A stretch of 64,000 nucleotides of DNA from an uncultured Myroides sp. (GCA_913777665.1 CAJYTF010000058.1:1-64000); one strand, 5' to 3'. Positions 16,003 through 25,726 are shown, counted from the first letter of the stretch. Made by a program: numbers and translations. Notes: generated by a model from the sequence alone, not told the origin.

Positions 16003-16010
16003 TATATTTG
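16003..16010 (+). promoter_or_regulatory. Promoter -7 box TATATTTG for pgk
   Basis: TATATTTG lies 34 bp upstream of the chosen ATG, consistent with a leader of about 30 nt. This also argues against a start upstream at 16000, which would lie before the transcription start. Confidence 0.5.
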
Positions 16011-16044
16011 CGCTTTACAAACAATTCAACTACATAAAAAAGCA

Positions 16045-17235
16045 ATGAAAACAATAAACGATTTTAATTTCAGTAACAAAAAAGCCATTATCCGCGTAGA
16101 TTTTAACGTGCCTTTAAACGATCAGTTTCAGGTAACCGACGATAACCGTATTGTAGCTGCAAAACCAACAATTGATAAAATTGTGAACGATGGTGGTGTG
16201 GCAATATTGATGTCGCATTTGGGCAGACCAAAAAACGGACCGGAAGATAAATTTTCTTTAAAGCACATCGTTTCTAAAGTAGAAGAGGTTTTGGGCAGAA
16301 AAGTAACTTTTGTAAACGATTCTGTAGGTGCTGATGTTGAAAAAGTAGTTGCCGATGCAAAAGCGGGTGACGTGATTTTATTGGAAAATCTGCGTTTTTA
16401 TAAAGAAGAAGAAGCGGGCGATGAAGCTTTTGCGGAAAAATTATCGAAATTAGGAGATGTGTATGTGAACGATGCTTTTGGAACAGCTCACCGCGCACAT
16501 GCTTCAACCACCATTGTTGCGAAGTTTTTTCCGAATGATAAATGTTTTGGATCGTTATTGGCTAAAGAAATCGAGAGTATTGATAAAGTATTGAATTCTA
16601 CCGATAAACCAGTTACTGCTATTTTAGGAGGATCTAAAGTATCGTCGAAAATTACCATTATCGAAAATATTTTAGATAAGGTAGATCACATGATTATTGG
16701 CGGTGGAATGATGTTTACCTTCATAAAAGCACAAGGCGGAAAGATTGGTAGTTCGCTTGTTGAAGACGATAAAATGGAATTGGCTTTAGAGATTTTAGAA
16801 AAAGCAAAAGCTAAAAACGTACAGATTCATATTCCGGTTGATGTTGTTGCTGCCGATGCGTTTTCTAACGATGCAAATACGCAGATTGTTGCTGCTAACG
16901 ATATTCCTGATGATTGGCAGGGATTGGATGTTGGTCCGAAAACTTTGGAACAATTCAACAAAGTAATTATGGATTCTAAAATTATCTTGTGGAACGGACC
17001 TTTGGGTGTTTTTGAAATGGAAAAATTTGCCGCTGGAACCATCACATTAGGTAATTTTATTGCAGATGCAACCGAAGCAGGTACCTTTTCGTTAGTTGGT
17101 GGCGGAGACTCTGTAGCAGCCGTAAAACAGTTTGGTTTAGACGATAAAGTAAGCTACGTTTCAACCGGTGGTGGTGCAATGTTAGAAATGCTTGAAGGAC
17201 AAACCTTGCCTGGAATCGCAGCAATTTTAGATTAA
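16045..17235 (+). CDS. pgk: Phosphoglycerate kinase
   Basis: This 396-residue glycolytic enzyme transfers phosphate between 1,3-bisphosphoglycerate and ADP in the cytosol. The N-terminal domain carries RVDFNVPL and MSHLGRPK (substrate loop). The C-terminal domain has [10 protein letters not shown], the hinge and nucleotide-site motif [11 protein letters not shown], and GGGDSVAAV with a glycine-rich end ([10 protein letters not shown]). The start MKTINDF was preferred over an in-frame codon 15 triplets upstream because family N-termini begin here and the promoter box lies between. A bidirectional terminator follows. Confidence 0.96.
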   Translation: MKTINDFNFSNKKAIIRVDFNVPLNDQFQVTDDNRIVAAKPTIDKIVNDGGVAILMSHLGRPKNGPEDKFSLKHIVSKVEEVLGRKVTFVNDSVGADVEKVVADAKAGDVILLENLRFYKEEEAGDEAFAEKLSKLGDVYVNDAFGTAHRAHASTTIVAKFFPNDKCFGSLLAKEIESIDKVLNSTDKPVTAILGGSKVSSKITIIENILDKVDHMIIGGGMMFTFIKAQGGKIGSSLVEDDKMELALEILEKAKAKNVQIHIPVDVVAADAFSNDANTQIVAANDIPDDWQGLDVGPKTLEQFNKVIMDSKIILWNGPLGVFEMEKFAAGTITLGNFIADATEAGTFSLVGGGDSVAAVKQFGLDDKVSYVSTGGGAMLEMLEGQTLPGIAAILD

Positions 17236-17254
17236 GAAAGATATATCATAAGAC

Positions 17255-17287
17255 AAAAAATCGACTTTTAAAGTCGATTTTTTTGTT
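17255..17287 (+). terminator. Bidirectional terminator between pgk and the barrel protein gene
   Basis: AAAAATCGACTT pairs with AAGTCGATTTTT, with A-run and T-run on the two sides. It serves converging pgk and the minus-strand gene ending at 17290. Confidence 0.8.
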
Positions 17288-17289
17288 TT

Positions 17290-17898
17290 TTAAAGAACTA
17301 CGTTAATACCAACATTAGCACCAAAATTTTTAAAGATTACTTTATTCTCTCTGGTCATTTGCGATTCATCAAATTTTGTAGAAAGTTGATCGTAACTAAA
17401 GCCTAAATCAATTGCAATACTTGGTGTAATAAAATATGCTAAACCAGCTTTGGCTTTCCACTGGAAAAAATTGGTTTTGTAAGGCGCTATATTCGCTGTT
17501 TTACTGCTGTTTAAAGCATAACCAGCTCCAGCACCTACGTAAGGAAACGCTTTAGAATCGGTTTTAAAATAATAGGTTGCCGACGGTAAAACAGAAAATG
17601 TATTTGTGGTTACCTTGATTTTTTCATCAATATTAATGAATTCGTCATATTTTTTTACTTCATAACCTAAATCTAAGCCAACAGCCAAATTATCAATTAC
17701 AAAATAACCAATAGCAGGTTTAATGTTAAAAGTAGTTGTTTTTTGACCATCAACAGAAACATCGCCCGATTTGTTCGTTATTTTATTGTTGTTAAAACCT
17801 AATGATGTAGCTCCGCTAACAATCCAGTTTCCTTTTTCTGTTTGGGCATTTGCTGTTCCAAAAAACGCCAATAAGACGATAAGTGCTAGTTTTTTCAT
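17290..17898 (-). CDS. Outer-membrane beta-barrel protein
   Basis: The 202-residue protein starts with a signal peptide (MKKLALIVLLAFFGTANAQ) and continues with alternating amphipathic strands. Examples are NWIVSGATSLGFNN, FPYVGAGAGYALN and PSIAIDLGFSYDQL. It ends in hydrophobic NVGINVVL, typical of small OmpW/OmpX-like barrels of Bacteroidota. The start was placed at ATG 17898, since upstream in-frame codons would precede the promoter and the signal peptide. Ligand and role unknown. Confidence 0.85.
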   Translation of the reverse strand: MKKLALIVLLAFFGTANAQTEKGNWIVSGATSLGFNNNKITNKSGDVSVDGQKTTTFNIKPAIGYFVIDNLAVGLDLGYEVKKYDEFINIDEKIKVTTNTFSVLPSATYYFKTDSKAFPYVGAGAGYALNSSKTANIAPYKTNFFQWKAKAGLAYFITPSIAIDLGFSYDQLSTKFDESQMTRENKVIFKNFGANVGINVVL

Positions 17899-17914
17899 GA
17901 TTAAAAATTTTTTG

Positions 17915-17922
17915 CAAAAATA
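17915..17922 (-). promoter_or_regulatory. Promoter -7 box TATTTTTG for the barrel gene
   Basis: On the minus strand TATTTTTG (TAnnTTTG) lies 17 bp before the start codon. Confidence 0.45.
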
Positions 17923-17929
17923 CAATTTC

Positions 17930-17968
17930 TTTGCACAAAAGAAAAAGCAAGTTGTTACAACTTGCTTT
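17930..17968 (-). terminator. Terminator of the RND efflux operon (12-bp perfect hairpin)
   Basis: AAAGCAAGTTGT and ACAACTTGCTTT flank a single central base (17944-17968). On the minus strand they are followed by TTTTCTTTTG. The palindrome could alternatively act as an operator for the barrel gene promoter, which begins just downstream. Confidence 0.6.
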
Positions 17969-17979
17969 AGCAGATAGAA

Positions 17980-18100
17980 AAACACCCCTCTCGTTACGTT
18001 AATAATTAACTTTTATTATTTAATGCAGTACTAAATTACTTACTGTTTTTTTGAATTGCGTAACGAAAAGGTTATTAGAACTTTAATAATTAAGGTGTTT
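17980..18100. repeat. Nested inverted repeats downstream of the RND operon
   Basis: AAACACC (17980-17986) pairs with GGTGTTT (18094-18100). Inside them CGTTACG (17992-17998) pairs with CGTAACG (18059-18065). A palindrome GTTAATAATTAAC also lies within. No coding sequence is seen. Confidence 0.4.
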
Positions 18101-18180
18101 TGTTTTTTATCGATTTTGAAGATTAAAACTTAAGCATATGTCTTTTATCTTTCGTCTATGTTCTTTCATCTGTATAAATG

Positions 18181-21100
18181 TTATTCTTTCTGCTTTCTGT
18201 AAGCGTAATAGAATACAACAGGTAATATTGAGAATGATAAAATTAAACACACAATTAGTCCGCCTACAATCATGATTGCGAGTGGTTTCTGTATTTCAGA
18301 TCCCATTCCGGTTGATAATGCTGCAGGAAGTAATCCCATTGATCCCATTAAGGCAATCATTACGACTGGTCTAATTCTGCTTTTAACTCCGTTTGAAATA
18401 GCTTCTTTCAATTTCATTTTGTGTTTCAGATTATCGGTTATAACGCCTATCAAAACAATACCGTCAATAGTTGCCACACCAAACAGAATGATGAAACCGA
18501 TACCTGCCGATATTCCAAAAACTGTTCCCGTAAGCCAAAGCGAGATAAATCCACCAATAAAAGCAAAAGGTAATGTTAACGATGCAATGGCGGTGTCTTT
18601 CATGTTGCCGAAATTTGTATAAAGTAACAGTAAAATCAACACTAACGAAACCGGTACAACCAACGCAAGCTGTTTGGTAGCGCGTTCTTTACTCTCAAAT
18701 TCACCCGCCCATTCAGTATAATTTTCTTTAGGCAGTTTTACTTCTTTAGCCACAACCTGCTTGGCTTCGGCAATGGTACTGCCCAAATCGCGACCTTCAA
18801 TGCTGAATCCGATTCCTATGTATCTGCTGTTACCTTCGCGGTAAATAAAAGCAGGTCCGGTTTTATAGTCAATTGTAGCGATTTCCTGTAAAGGAATGTT
18901 GTGTCCGTTGCTTGTAGGAATCAAAATGTTTGCTATTTTTTCGGGCGAATCTCTGTACGCTTCCTGAAAACGCAGAATCACATCGAACTTGCGGTCGCCT
19001 TCATAAAACTTGGTAGCTGCTTGTCCGCCAATCGTCATTTCAATCACAGCCTGAACATCGGCGGTTTGAATGCCATATCGAGCCATTTTAGAATCGTGAA
19101 GTTGAATGCGCAATTCCGGTAAACCAATGTTTTTATAAACATTAATGTCTGTAACACCGTTTACTTTTGAAATGGATGCCGCAACTTTATTGGCATATTT
19201 TTCGAGATCATACAAATCATCGCCAAAAATTTTAATTACCAGCGAACTTTTCACGCCGGCTACATATTCTTCCACGTTATCTTGAATTGGCTGACTAAAA
19301 CCAAACGTGATTCCCGGATAATGGCTTAGTTTGGTTCTAAGTTCCTGAATAATATCTTCTTTTGAAACCTTTCGTTTCCAATCTGCGGCATCTTTCAATT
19401 GGATATTAAATTCTATGTTGAAAAATCCTGTTGGATCAGTACCATCGTTCGGTCTGCCGGTTTGTGTCAAAATAAAATCAATTTCCTCACAATCTTTCTG
19501 CATCAGCTGTTTCATTTCCTTTGTAAGTCGGGTAGATTCCTTCAAATTCACACTGTTTGGCAACGTGGCGCGAATGTAAATGGCACCTTCATTCAACTTC
19601 GGTAGAAACTCCGATCCATAATTCATAAACTTAAACATGCAGATTCCTAAAATCGCCAAAAAGATAATAATGGTTGCTTTTTTGAATTTGAACGCCGTTG
19701 CATAAAGTCCGAAAATGGTTTTTTGGAAGAACCTTGTGATAAAATTTTCTTTCTCTTCAATGTTTTTTGTAAACAGCAGCTTACACATTGCCGGCACGTA
19801 GGTTAAACTTAAAATTAGCGAACCTAACAACGCGTAACCCAATGTAAATGCCAGCGGAGTAAACATTTTGCCTTCTACTTTCTGGAATGAGAAAATTGGT
19901 AATAACGCTACAATTAAAATAATCAGTGCAAAAAAGATGTACGATGCCACGCTTCCTGCACTTTTTTTAATGATCCCCATTTTGCTCATTTTTGCAAAAC
20001 GTTCGGCACCCACTTTATGCGACATCGTGGCGAGGGCAACGAATACGGTTTCAACAATTACGAGGGTTCCTTCGAGCAACAGACCAAAATCGAGCGATCC
20101 CATGGAGATGAGGTTGGCGGGCAGTCCCTGTATTTTAAGCATGATGATAGCAAACAGAAACGACAGCGGAATTACCGATGCTACAATTACCGTTGATTTC
20201 CAATTGTAAAGAAAAATGAAAACAATTAACGATACCAAAAGCACACCTTCAACCAAGTTTTTTGATACGGTTTTTACGGTATTGTCAACTAATTTGGTAC
20301 GATCTACCACCGTTTCAATTTTTACGTTATCTGGTAAGGTACGTTCGTTTAATTCGGTAATTTTTTCTTTTAAGTTATCAATCACTTCCGATGGGTTTTC
20401 GCCACGAAGCATAATCACGATTCCTTCTACCAAATCGTCGTGTTCGTTGTATCCAACCTGTCCCAATCGTGGTTTGTGCGATACCACTACATCGGCAACA
20501 TTTTTAATTAAAACAGGGGTTGATCCGTTCAATTTAATGGTAATGTTTCCAATGTCTTCAATCTTATCCAACAAACCTACACCGCGTACCACATACGCCT
20601 GATTTCCCTGTTCAATAACATCGCCCCCAACGTTCACATTCGATTTTGAAACCGCTTCGTAAACATCTAAAGGCGACAAATCAAAATTCTTCAGTTCGGT
20701 AGGGTTGATCTTAATTTCGTAGGTTTTTTCTTCGCCACCAAAACTCACCACATCGGCAACTCCCGAAACCGAAAGCAGTTCCCGTTCTATCACCCAATTT
20801 TGAATGGCGGTAACTTCTTTCAGCGGTAAATCGCTTTTAATCACATAACGGAAAATCTCACCTGTAGCACCAGATGGTGGTTCAATTTCGGCATCGGCAC
20901 CTTCGGGTAAATCAACTCCGGCAAGTTTGTTCGATACATATTGTTGTGCGTAAAAATCATCGGCTCCGTCCTCGAACTGAACGGTAACAACCGAAAGTCC
21001 GAAAAGCGAGATAGACCGAATATTAGATTTATGCGGAATGCTGTTCATTACCTTTGAAATAGGCAGCGTAACCAGTTTTTCCATTTCTTCGGCACTACGT

Positions 21101-21273
21101 CCCGGCCATTGCGTAATAATTCGGGCACGGGTATTTGTAACGTCCGGAAACGCTTCAATGGGCGTGTGTTTTAAGGCGTAAATTCCCCCAAAAAGCAACG
21201 CCAGTACGCCAAAAAGCACAAAGGTGGTGTTTCGCAGGGAAAAGGTTACAATGTTCTGTACAAATTTTTGCAT
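18181..21273 (-). CDS. CusA/CzcA-type heavy-metal RND efflux pump
   Basis: This 1030-residue inner-membrane proton antiporter has the RND layout: TM1 (FVLFGVLALLFGGIYAL), a large periplasmic porter domain, six TMs, a second periplasmic domain and a last TM bundle. HME-RND features are PIEAFPDVTNTRARI near the N-terminus and the TM4 relay SLDFGLLLEGTLVIVE. In CzcA the middle acid is Asp in DFG-(x)3-D-G; here it is Glu, a conservative change. It exports metal ions such as Cu, Zn, Co or Cd through the adaptor and TolC-type channel encoded upstream. It is last in a five-gene operon. The substrate cannot be fixed from sequence alone. Confidence 0.92.
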   Translation of the reverse strand: MQKFVQNIVTFSLRNTTFVLFGVLALLFGGIYALKHTPIEAFPDVTNTRARIITQWPGRSAEEMEKLVTLPISKVMNSIPHKSNIRSISLFGLSVVTVQFEDGADDFYAQQYVSNKLAGVDLPEGADAEIEPPSGATGEIFRYVIKSDLPLKEVTAIQNWVIERELLSVSGVADVVSFGGEEKTYEIKINPTELKNFDLSPLDVYEAVSKSNVNVGGDVIEQGNQAYVVRGVGLLDKIEDIGNITIKLNGSTPVLIKNVADVVVSHKPRLGQVGYNEHDDLVEGIVIMLRGENPSEVIDNLKEKITELNERTLPDNVKIETVVDRTKLVDNTVKTVSKNLVEGVLLVSLIVFIFLYNWKSTVIVASVIPLSFLFAIIMLKIQGLPANLISMGSLDFGLLLEGTLVIVETVFVALATMSHKVGAERFAKMSKMGIIKKSAGSVASYIFFALIILIVALLPIFSFQKVEGKMFTPLAFTLGYALLGSLILSLTYVPAMCKLLFTKNIEEKENFITRFFQKTIFGLYATAFKFKKATIIIFLAILGICMFKFMNYGSEFLPKLNEGAIYIRATLPNSVNLKESTRLTKEMKQLMQKDCEEIDFILTQTGRPNDGTDPTGFFNIEFNIQLKDAADWKRKVSKEDIIQELRTKLSHYPGITFGFSQPIQDNVEEYVAGVKSSLVIKIFGDDLYDLEKYANKVAASISKVNGVTDINVYKNIGLPELRIQLHDSKMARYGIQTADVQAVIEMTIGGQAATKFYEGDRKFDVILRFQEAYRDSPEKIANILIPTSNGHNIPLQEIATIDYKTGPAFIYREGNSRYIGIGFSIEGRDLGSTIAEAKQVVAKEVKLPKENYTEWAGEFESKERATKQLALVVPVSLVLILLLLYTNFGNMKDTAIASLTLPFAFIGGFISLWLTGTVFGISAGIGFIILFGVATIDGIVLIGVITDNLKHKMKLKEAISNGVKSRIRPVVMIALMGSMGLLPAALSTGMGSEIQKPLAIMIVGGLIVCLILSFSILPVVFYYAYRKQKE

Positions 21274-21278
21274 GACTG

Positions 21279-22379
21279 CTATTGGTTTATTTGTTCAAAA
21301 ATGATGAGTGCGTTGGTGGTAATAACTTTTTCGTCTGCAGCAAATTTTTCGTTTACAAACGTGTATTCTTCGTTACTGCCCACGGGATTTATCTGTCGAA
21401 CGCTCATTGAGCAGTTGTTTTTGTAAACCACCACATATTCTTTGTTGTTGCTGAAAACCTTGGCTGTATTTGGTATGGCAAACGCACTGCCTTGCGTGTT
21501 GTTTTTATCGATAATGATATCGGCACTTAAACCGGGCATCAGGTTTAAATCGTGATTTTCCAACACAACTCGAGCTTTAATTACGTGTTCGTTATCATCG
21601 AAAACATTGTAGATCTTATCAATTTTTCCGGGATAAACCTTGTCCGGATACGCAACTGTGCGAACTTTCACCACATCGTTTTTTTGAATGAACTTTAAAT
21701 TGTTTGCGTAAATGTTTACCATTACCCAAACTTCTTTTAGGTTTGATATAGAAAAAAGCGCGTCCGTATCATCGTCGGTAATAGACTGACCCGTGCTCAT
21801 GTTTTTTTGAACGATATAGCCATTTTTTGGTGCCAAAATTTGGAAGTATCCGTTGCCTGTTGATCTAAACATTTTTAAGGATGCGTTGATTTTGTCGGCT
21901 TCGATTCTTGCTGCGTTTAATGCAAATTCTATTTCCGAAACTTCGGGTTGCGATGCCATTCCGTCGTTCAATAATTCCTGTTTGCTTTGCAGCTGTTTTT
22001 TGTAAAGCGCAATCTGATTTTCCTGATATCTTTTCTGCTGAACCAGATCTTGAATTTCGTTCGATTTTACCACACCCAGAACCTGACCTTGTTTTACGTA
22101 GTCGCCCAATTCAAAATGTACTTTTTCAATGATTCCCTGCAGTAGACTTTTAAAGGCAACCAAATCGTTTTCGTTGTATTCTATTTTGCCCGATAACGCC
22201 AATTGTTCGCTTATGGGTTGTTCGGTAACCGCTGCCATTTTGGTGGTTTTTTTAAGCTGATCGCTTAAACAAAATGCTTGCTGGGTTTCAGACTTGTTTT
22301 CTGTTGTTTCGTTTTTGGTTTGGCAGGCTGTTAAAAGCAAGCCCGACAATAAAATTAGTAAGCTGTTTTTTTTCATCAT
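21279..22379 (-). CDS. Efflux RND periplasmic adaptor (membrane fusion) lipoprotein
   Basis: The 366-residue protein has a lipobox (LLLTACQ) ending the signal peptide. The N-terminal barrel strand is ALSGKIEYNEND, followed by lipoyl-like halves (IIEKVHFELGDYVKQGQVLGVV and FQILAPKNGYIV) around a coiled-coil hairpin of about 60 residues. A beta-barrel (WVMVNIYANNLKFI, then LMPGLSADIII) comes last. It bridges the RND pump and the outer-membrane channel. The gene lies 5 bp before the pump gene and 1 bp after the TolC gene, so translation is tightly coupled. CusB-type Met metal sites are not obvious. Confidence 0.9.
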   Translation of the reverse strand: MMKKNSLLILLSGLLLTACQTKNETTENKSETQQAFCLSDQLKKTTKMAAVTEQPISEQLALSGKIEYNENDLVAFKSLLQGIIEKVHFELGDYVKQGQVLGVVKSNEIQDLVQQKRYQENQIALYKKQLQSKQELLNDGMASQPEVSEIEFALNAARIEADKINASLKMFRSTGNGYFQILAPKNGYIVQKNMSTGQSITDDDTDALFSISNLKEVWVMVNIYANNLKFIQKNDVVKVRTVAYPDKVYPGKIDKIYNVFDDNEHVIKARVVLENHDLNLMPGLSADIIIDKNNTQGSAFAIPNTAKVFSNNKEYVVVYKNNCSMSVRQINPVGSNEEYTFVNEKFAADEKVITTNALIIFEQINQ

Positions 22380-22380
22380 G

Positions 22381-23631
22381 TTAAAAATCTTTGCCCGTTA
22401 TGTATTGTAGTTCTTCAACGGTATGGTGGTAATTTTCCAATAATTCAAGATATGCCTGCTGTGCTTCGCGGTATGCTTGTGTAAAATCGATAAATTCTAT
22501 TAAAGTGATCTGTTTGTTTTGCAGGTGCTTTTTGTAGTTTTCAATCATTTGCTGTTGCTCGGTTGTATTAATATTCGACCAGTTTTTTAGCGATTGATCC
22601 ATTAATGCCAACTGTTCTTGCAAAACGTTGACGTTCGTTGTTAGTTCGGTTTCTAAAACCTGTTGCTGTGTTAGTTGTTGATCTATGTTGTGCTTTGCCG
22701 CCCTGATCGCACCTTTGTTGGTATTGAAAACAGGCAGATCGATACTTACACCAACGCCCACGAAATCGCGCATAATGTTACCGCCACGGTCGTAATTCAC
22801 GTGAAAAGTAAGATCGGGCACACGCAATGCTTTTTCTAACTGTAACTGGCTTTGTGCCCTATTGGTTTCGTTCAATTGACGCTGCAAGCCAATATTATTA
22901 TCTTTTGCCTGATCTTTAATATTCAGCGGAATTTCTTTTGATACAAACGGAAGATCAGAAAAACTGATTTCAGAAAGATCTAGCGAAGCATTCTGTGTAA
23001 GCAATCGCATTTTGTTCAGACTTTCTGTTTTCTCTTTTTCCAGTTCAATTTTTTCCTTTTGTAAACCGATCAATTCGGTCTGAATACGGTAAAATTCAGC
23101 CGTTGGAATGTTCTTCAAAGCAGCCTGGCGTTCGTACTGACTGTTCATCTGTGTAAACAAATCTACAATGCTGTTCAGCAGCATTTCTTGGGTTTGAATT
23201 CTGTTTAACGAATAATAATTCTGTCGCAGTTCTTTTTTCAATCCGCGCATTAATTCTTCAAAATCAAAAACGGCACTGTTTTTCTCCAGCTGTTTAATGG
23301 CTACTCTTTTCTTGCGTTTGCCTGCGGTTTCTACCAATTGTTCCAACTCTATTGATATTTGCTGGTTGTTGCCGTAATTCCCGAAAAGGAAAGGCTGCTC
23401 TTCAATCTGATAAGTTTTCCATAAATTAACTTCCGAAATACTTAAGGTTGGATTTGGCCACAGTTTTTCCTGCACAATTTCTGCATCGGCTTTAGCAATG
23501 TTGTATTTGCCGGCAATTAAAACGTAGTTCTTTTCTAAAAACTGTTGTTCAAGATCGGCAACGGTATAGCTTTGAGCTTTCACAAAAGTGGTAAACCCTA
23601 TTAAAATTATGGACAGATATATTCTTTTCAC
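22381..23631 (-). CDS. TolC family outer-membrane efflux protein (CusC/CzcC-like)
   Basis: The 416-residue protein has a signal peptide ending TFVKAQ and two repeats of long helices rich in Q/E/L, the outer membrane efflux protein fold. There are coiled segments such as LEKEKTESLNKMRLL and ITLIEFIDFTQAYREAQQA. It forms the trimeric exit duct for the adjacent adaptor and RND pump. It is the first structural gene of the efflux block, with a separate promoter box 22 bp upstream in the gap after the histidine kinase gene. Confidence 0.88.
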   Translation of the reverse strand: MKRIYLSIILIGFTTFVKAQSYTVADLEQQFLEKNYVLIAGKYNIAKADAEIVQEKLWPNPTLSISEVNLWKTYQIEEQPFLFGNYGNNQQISIELEQLVETAGKRKKRVAIKQLEKNSAVFDFEELMRGLKKELRQNYYSLNRIQTQEMLLNSIVDLFTQMNSQYERQAALKNIPTAEFYRIQTELIGLQKEKIELEKEKTESLNKMRLLTQNASLDLSEISFSDLPFVSKEIPLNIKDQAKDNNIGLQRQLNETNRAQSQLQLEKALRVPDLTFHVNYDRGGNIMRDFVGVGVSIDLPVFNTNKGAIRAAKHNIDQQLTQQQVLETELTTNVNVLQEQLALMDQSLKNWSNINTTEQQQMIENYKKHLQNKQITLIEFIDFTQAYREAQQAYLELLENYHHTVEELQYITGKDF

Positions 23632-23652
23632 TTCTACATACTTTTAGCGGTT

Positions 23653-23660
23653 CAAAAGTA
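23653..23660 (-). promoter_or_regulatory. Promoter -7 box TACTTTTG for the efflux genes
   Basis: The minus-strand sequence TACTTTTG fits TAnnTTTG, 22 bp before the TolC start. Immediately upstream (23676-23706) are two imperfect copies of an ATTARGAT/ATTAGAAT-GGATT-like sequence. They could bind the operon's own response regulator (inference). Confidence 0.45.
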
Positions 23661-23704
23661 GAAAGCGAAGATTAAGATGGATTGTGTTTAAAATTAGAAT
23701 TGGA

Positions 23705-25042
23705 TTAGAAAACCAGTTTTACAATTGTTCCTTTTGGTTGGTTTGCCGATAATTGCAATTTGATATTATGAAGGTTTAAAATAATATTTGCCATAGACAA
23801 ACCAATGCCTTTACCTTGAAACTGCTGAGTGTTGTGCCCGCGGTAAAAGTTTTGTTTTATCTGTTGCAGATCAATTTCGGGAATACCGATGCCTTGGTCT
23901 GAAATCGACAAACATAAACGATTGTCTTCTTCGTAAAAAAGAATTTTTATCAGTTGGTTGTTAGAATATTTTATAGCATTACCCACCAGATTGTTTAACG
24001 CCAGTTCCAACATTTTTTCGTTGCCCTGCACGGTTAAAAGCGCATCGTTTGTTACCTTCAAATCAACATCAATCATGGCATTGTGGTATAAAACGGCATT
24101 TTCTATAACCTGCCAAACTACTTCATCAATACGCACAGGTTCAAACTCAAAACGTGTTTTAGCACCCGATAAAAGCATCATTTGGTCTAATGTTTCCTGT
24201 AAATCGTTGGTGTATTGTTTAAGCTGATTGATTGTTTTTTCGTGTTCTTCCAGCGTTCGTTTTTTATTGTTGGTGACTTCCAACGTGCCTAATAAGGCAG
24301 TAATGGGTGTGCGTAACTCGTGCGATACGTAGTCGATAAAATTCTTTTGTACAGTAAATGTCTGCCCGATTTTATCAATAAAATGATTATAGGTTGTTAT
24401 CAGATCCTCAATTTCGGCATACGGCTTGTTCAGCGCAAGCGGCTGGTTAAAGTTGTTGGTATCGCGCTCTTTAATTTGATCGATAATTTTAATAATGGGC
24501 TGATATGCGATATAACCCAAATACTGCGAAAAAAAGTAGATAAAGATCAATCCGCCAACCGAAACTAATATTAAAATATGAAGCAGCGACTGCATTTGAT
24601 CGTTAAATTCGCTTTTGGGTTCTCGGGTAATCACCACGAAATCACCTTGATTGTCGTTATAGTAAATTCCGTTGTAAAAATAGAGTTCGGTGGTAATAAA
24701 ATCGTTCCTTTTTTGTCGGACACTTTCTATAAATGTCGATGAAATATTCTTGTCGAAATACATATCGCCACTGAATTTTCTGTTCGATTCATCGTAAACC
24801 ACAATATTTTTGCGCGAAATGGTTTTTAACAGCTGACTTTTAATATTCTCGTGTTCCAATGCAGGCAGTTCGTCTTGTTCCAGATAATAAACTGCTGCTA
24901 AAAGTGTTTTGTTTTCCAACGATTGCAGCTCTTTTTTTTCCATTTGATTATAAAACGAAAAGTAAACTGCCGTAGAAACAATCACGATGATGATGCTGAA
25001 AATAACGATGGAATATAACGATAAACGGTGCTTTAACTTCAT
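23705..25042 (-). CDS. Sensor histidine kinase of the efflux operon
   Basis: The 445-residue protein has TM1 (about 8-30), a periplasmic sensor of about 120 residues, and TM2 (about 151-173). A HAMP-like linker follows, then HisKA with VSHELRTPITALLGTLE (phospho-His near 240). The HATPase has ALNNLVGNAIKYSNN, SDQGIGIPE and GKGIGLSMAN. It resembles CusS-like metal sensors by context only. It starts 3 bp after the response regulator, so the two are co-transcribed. Phosphotransfer to that regulator is the expected function. Confidence 0.92.
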   Translation of the reverse strand: MKLKHRLSLYSIVIFSIIIVIVSTAVYFSFYNQMEKKELQSLENKTLLAAVYYLEQDELPALEHENIKSQLLKTISRKNIVVYDESNRKFSGDMYFDKNISSTFIESVRQKRNDFITTELYFYNGIYYNDNQGDFVVITREPKSEFNDQMQSLLHILILVSVGGLIFIYFFSQYLGYIAYQPIIKIIDQIKERDTNNFNQPLALNKPYAEIEDLITTYNHFIDKIGQTFTVQKNFIDYVSHELRTPITALLGTLEVTNNKKRTLEEHEKTINQLKQYTNDLQETLDQMMLLSGAKTRFEFEPVRIDEVVWQVIENAVLYHNAMIDVDLKVTNDALLTVQGNEKMLELALNNLVGNAIKYSNNQLIKILFYEEDNRLCLSISDQGIGIPEIDLQQIKQNFYRGHNTQQFQGKGIGLSMANIILNLHNIKLQLSANQPKGTIVKLVF

Positions 25043-25045
25043 AAC

Positions 25046-25726
25046 TTATAGTTTAAACATATAACCAACACCTTTTACCGTATGAATATATTTACTGTTG
25101 TTTTGTTCGATTTTATTGCGCAGGTACGAAATGTAAACATCAACAACGTTGGTATGATTGTTAAAAGTAATGCCCCAAACGGCGTTTAAAATTTGCACGC
25201 GGGTAACGGTTTTGTTTTCGTTTTCTACGAGATAATTCAGCAGTTTAAACTCGCGCGGAGAAAGTTCAACTTCCGATCCGTTTACAAAAACTTTATATTG
25301 ATCCAGATCGATTTCCAGATCATCATACTTTTTTATATTCGAAGTTTTTTCAGGTGCTTTTTGCTGATTTCTGCGGGTTAATGCTTTAATTCTTGACAAT
25401 AATTCATCAAAATGAAAAGGTTTGGTAATATAATCGTCTGCACCATAATCTAACGCCGAAATTTTATCCTGAACCGAATTCAAAGCACTTAGCATTAAAA
25501 CCGGTGTAAAATTATTTTTAAAGCGCAGGGTTTGTACCAACTGTATTCCATCAATTCCTGACAGCATAATGTCGCAAATAATCAGATCGAACCGTATGCT
25601 TAAAAAATCGTTCAAAACATCTTCTGCCGATTTACAAAGCGTAACAATGTATCCGTTCTCTTCCAGCCCTTTAATTAAAAAGTCGCTAATTCTTTTATCG
25701 TCTTCAATAACCAGTATCTGCATCAC
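25046..25726 (-). CDS. OmpR-family response regulator of the efflux operon
   Basis: The 226-residue protein has a receiver domain with the acidic pair IEDD (residues 8-11), phospho-Asp in FDLIICDIML (about 52) and the conserved Lys in DYITKPF (about 103). The winged-helix DNA-binding domain (about 128-226) includes LSPREFKLLNYL and VDVYISYLRNKIE, and ends HTVKGVGYMFKL. It is the first gene of the operon, followed by its kinase and the efflux genes. It most likely activates the operon when the metal is sensed. Confidence 0.93.
   Translation of the reverse strand: MMQILVIEDDKRISDFLIKGLEENGYIVTLCKSAEDVLNDFLSIRFDLIICDIMLSGIDGIQLVQTLRFKNNFTPVLMLSALNSVQDKISALDYGADDYITKPFHFDELLSRIKALTRRNQQKAPEKTSNIKKYDDLEIDLDQYKVFVNGSEVELSPREFKLLNYLVENENKTVTRVQILNAVWGITFNNHTNVVDVYISYLRNKIEQNNSKYIHTVKGVGYMFKL

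Noticed and set aside
19868..20602. Plus-strand open frames opposite the RND pump gene
   Set aside because: They are antisense shadows of a well-supported 1030-residue pump. Codon patterns reflect the opposite strand.
18181..21273. AcrB-type drug RND pump
   Set aside because: The PIEAFPDVTNT-type start and TM4 DFG-E-G-x(4)-E relay point to the heavy-metal (HME) subgroup, not HAE1.
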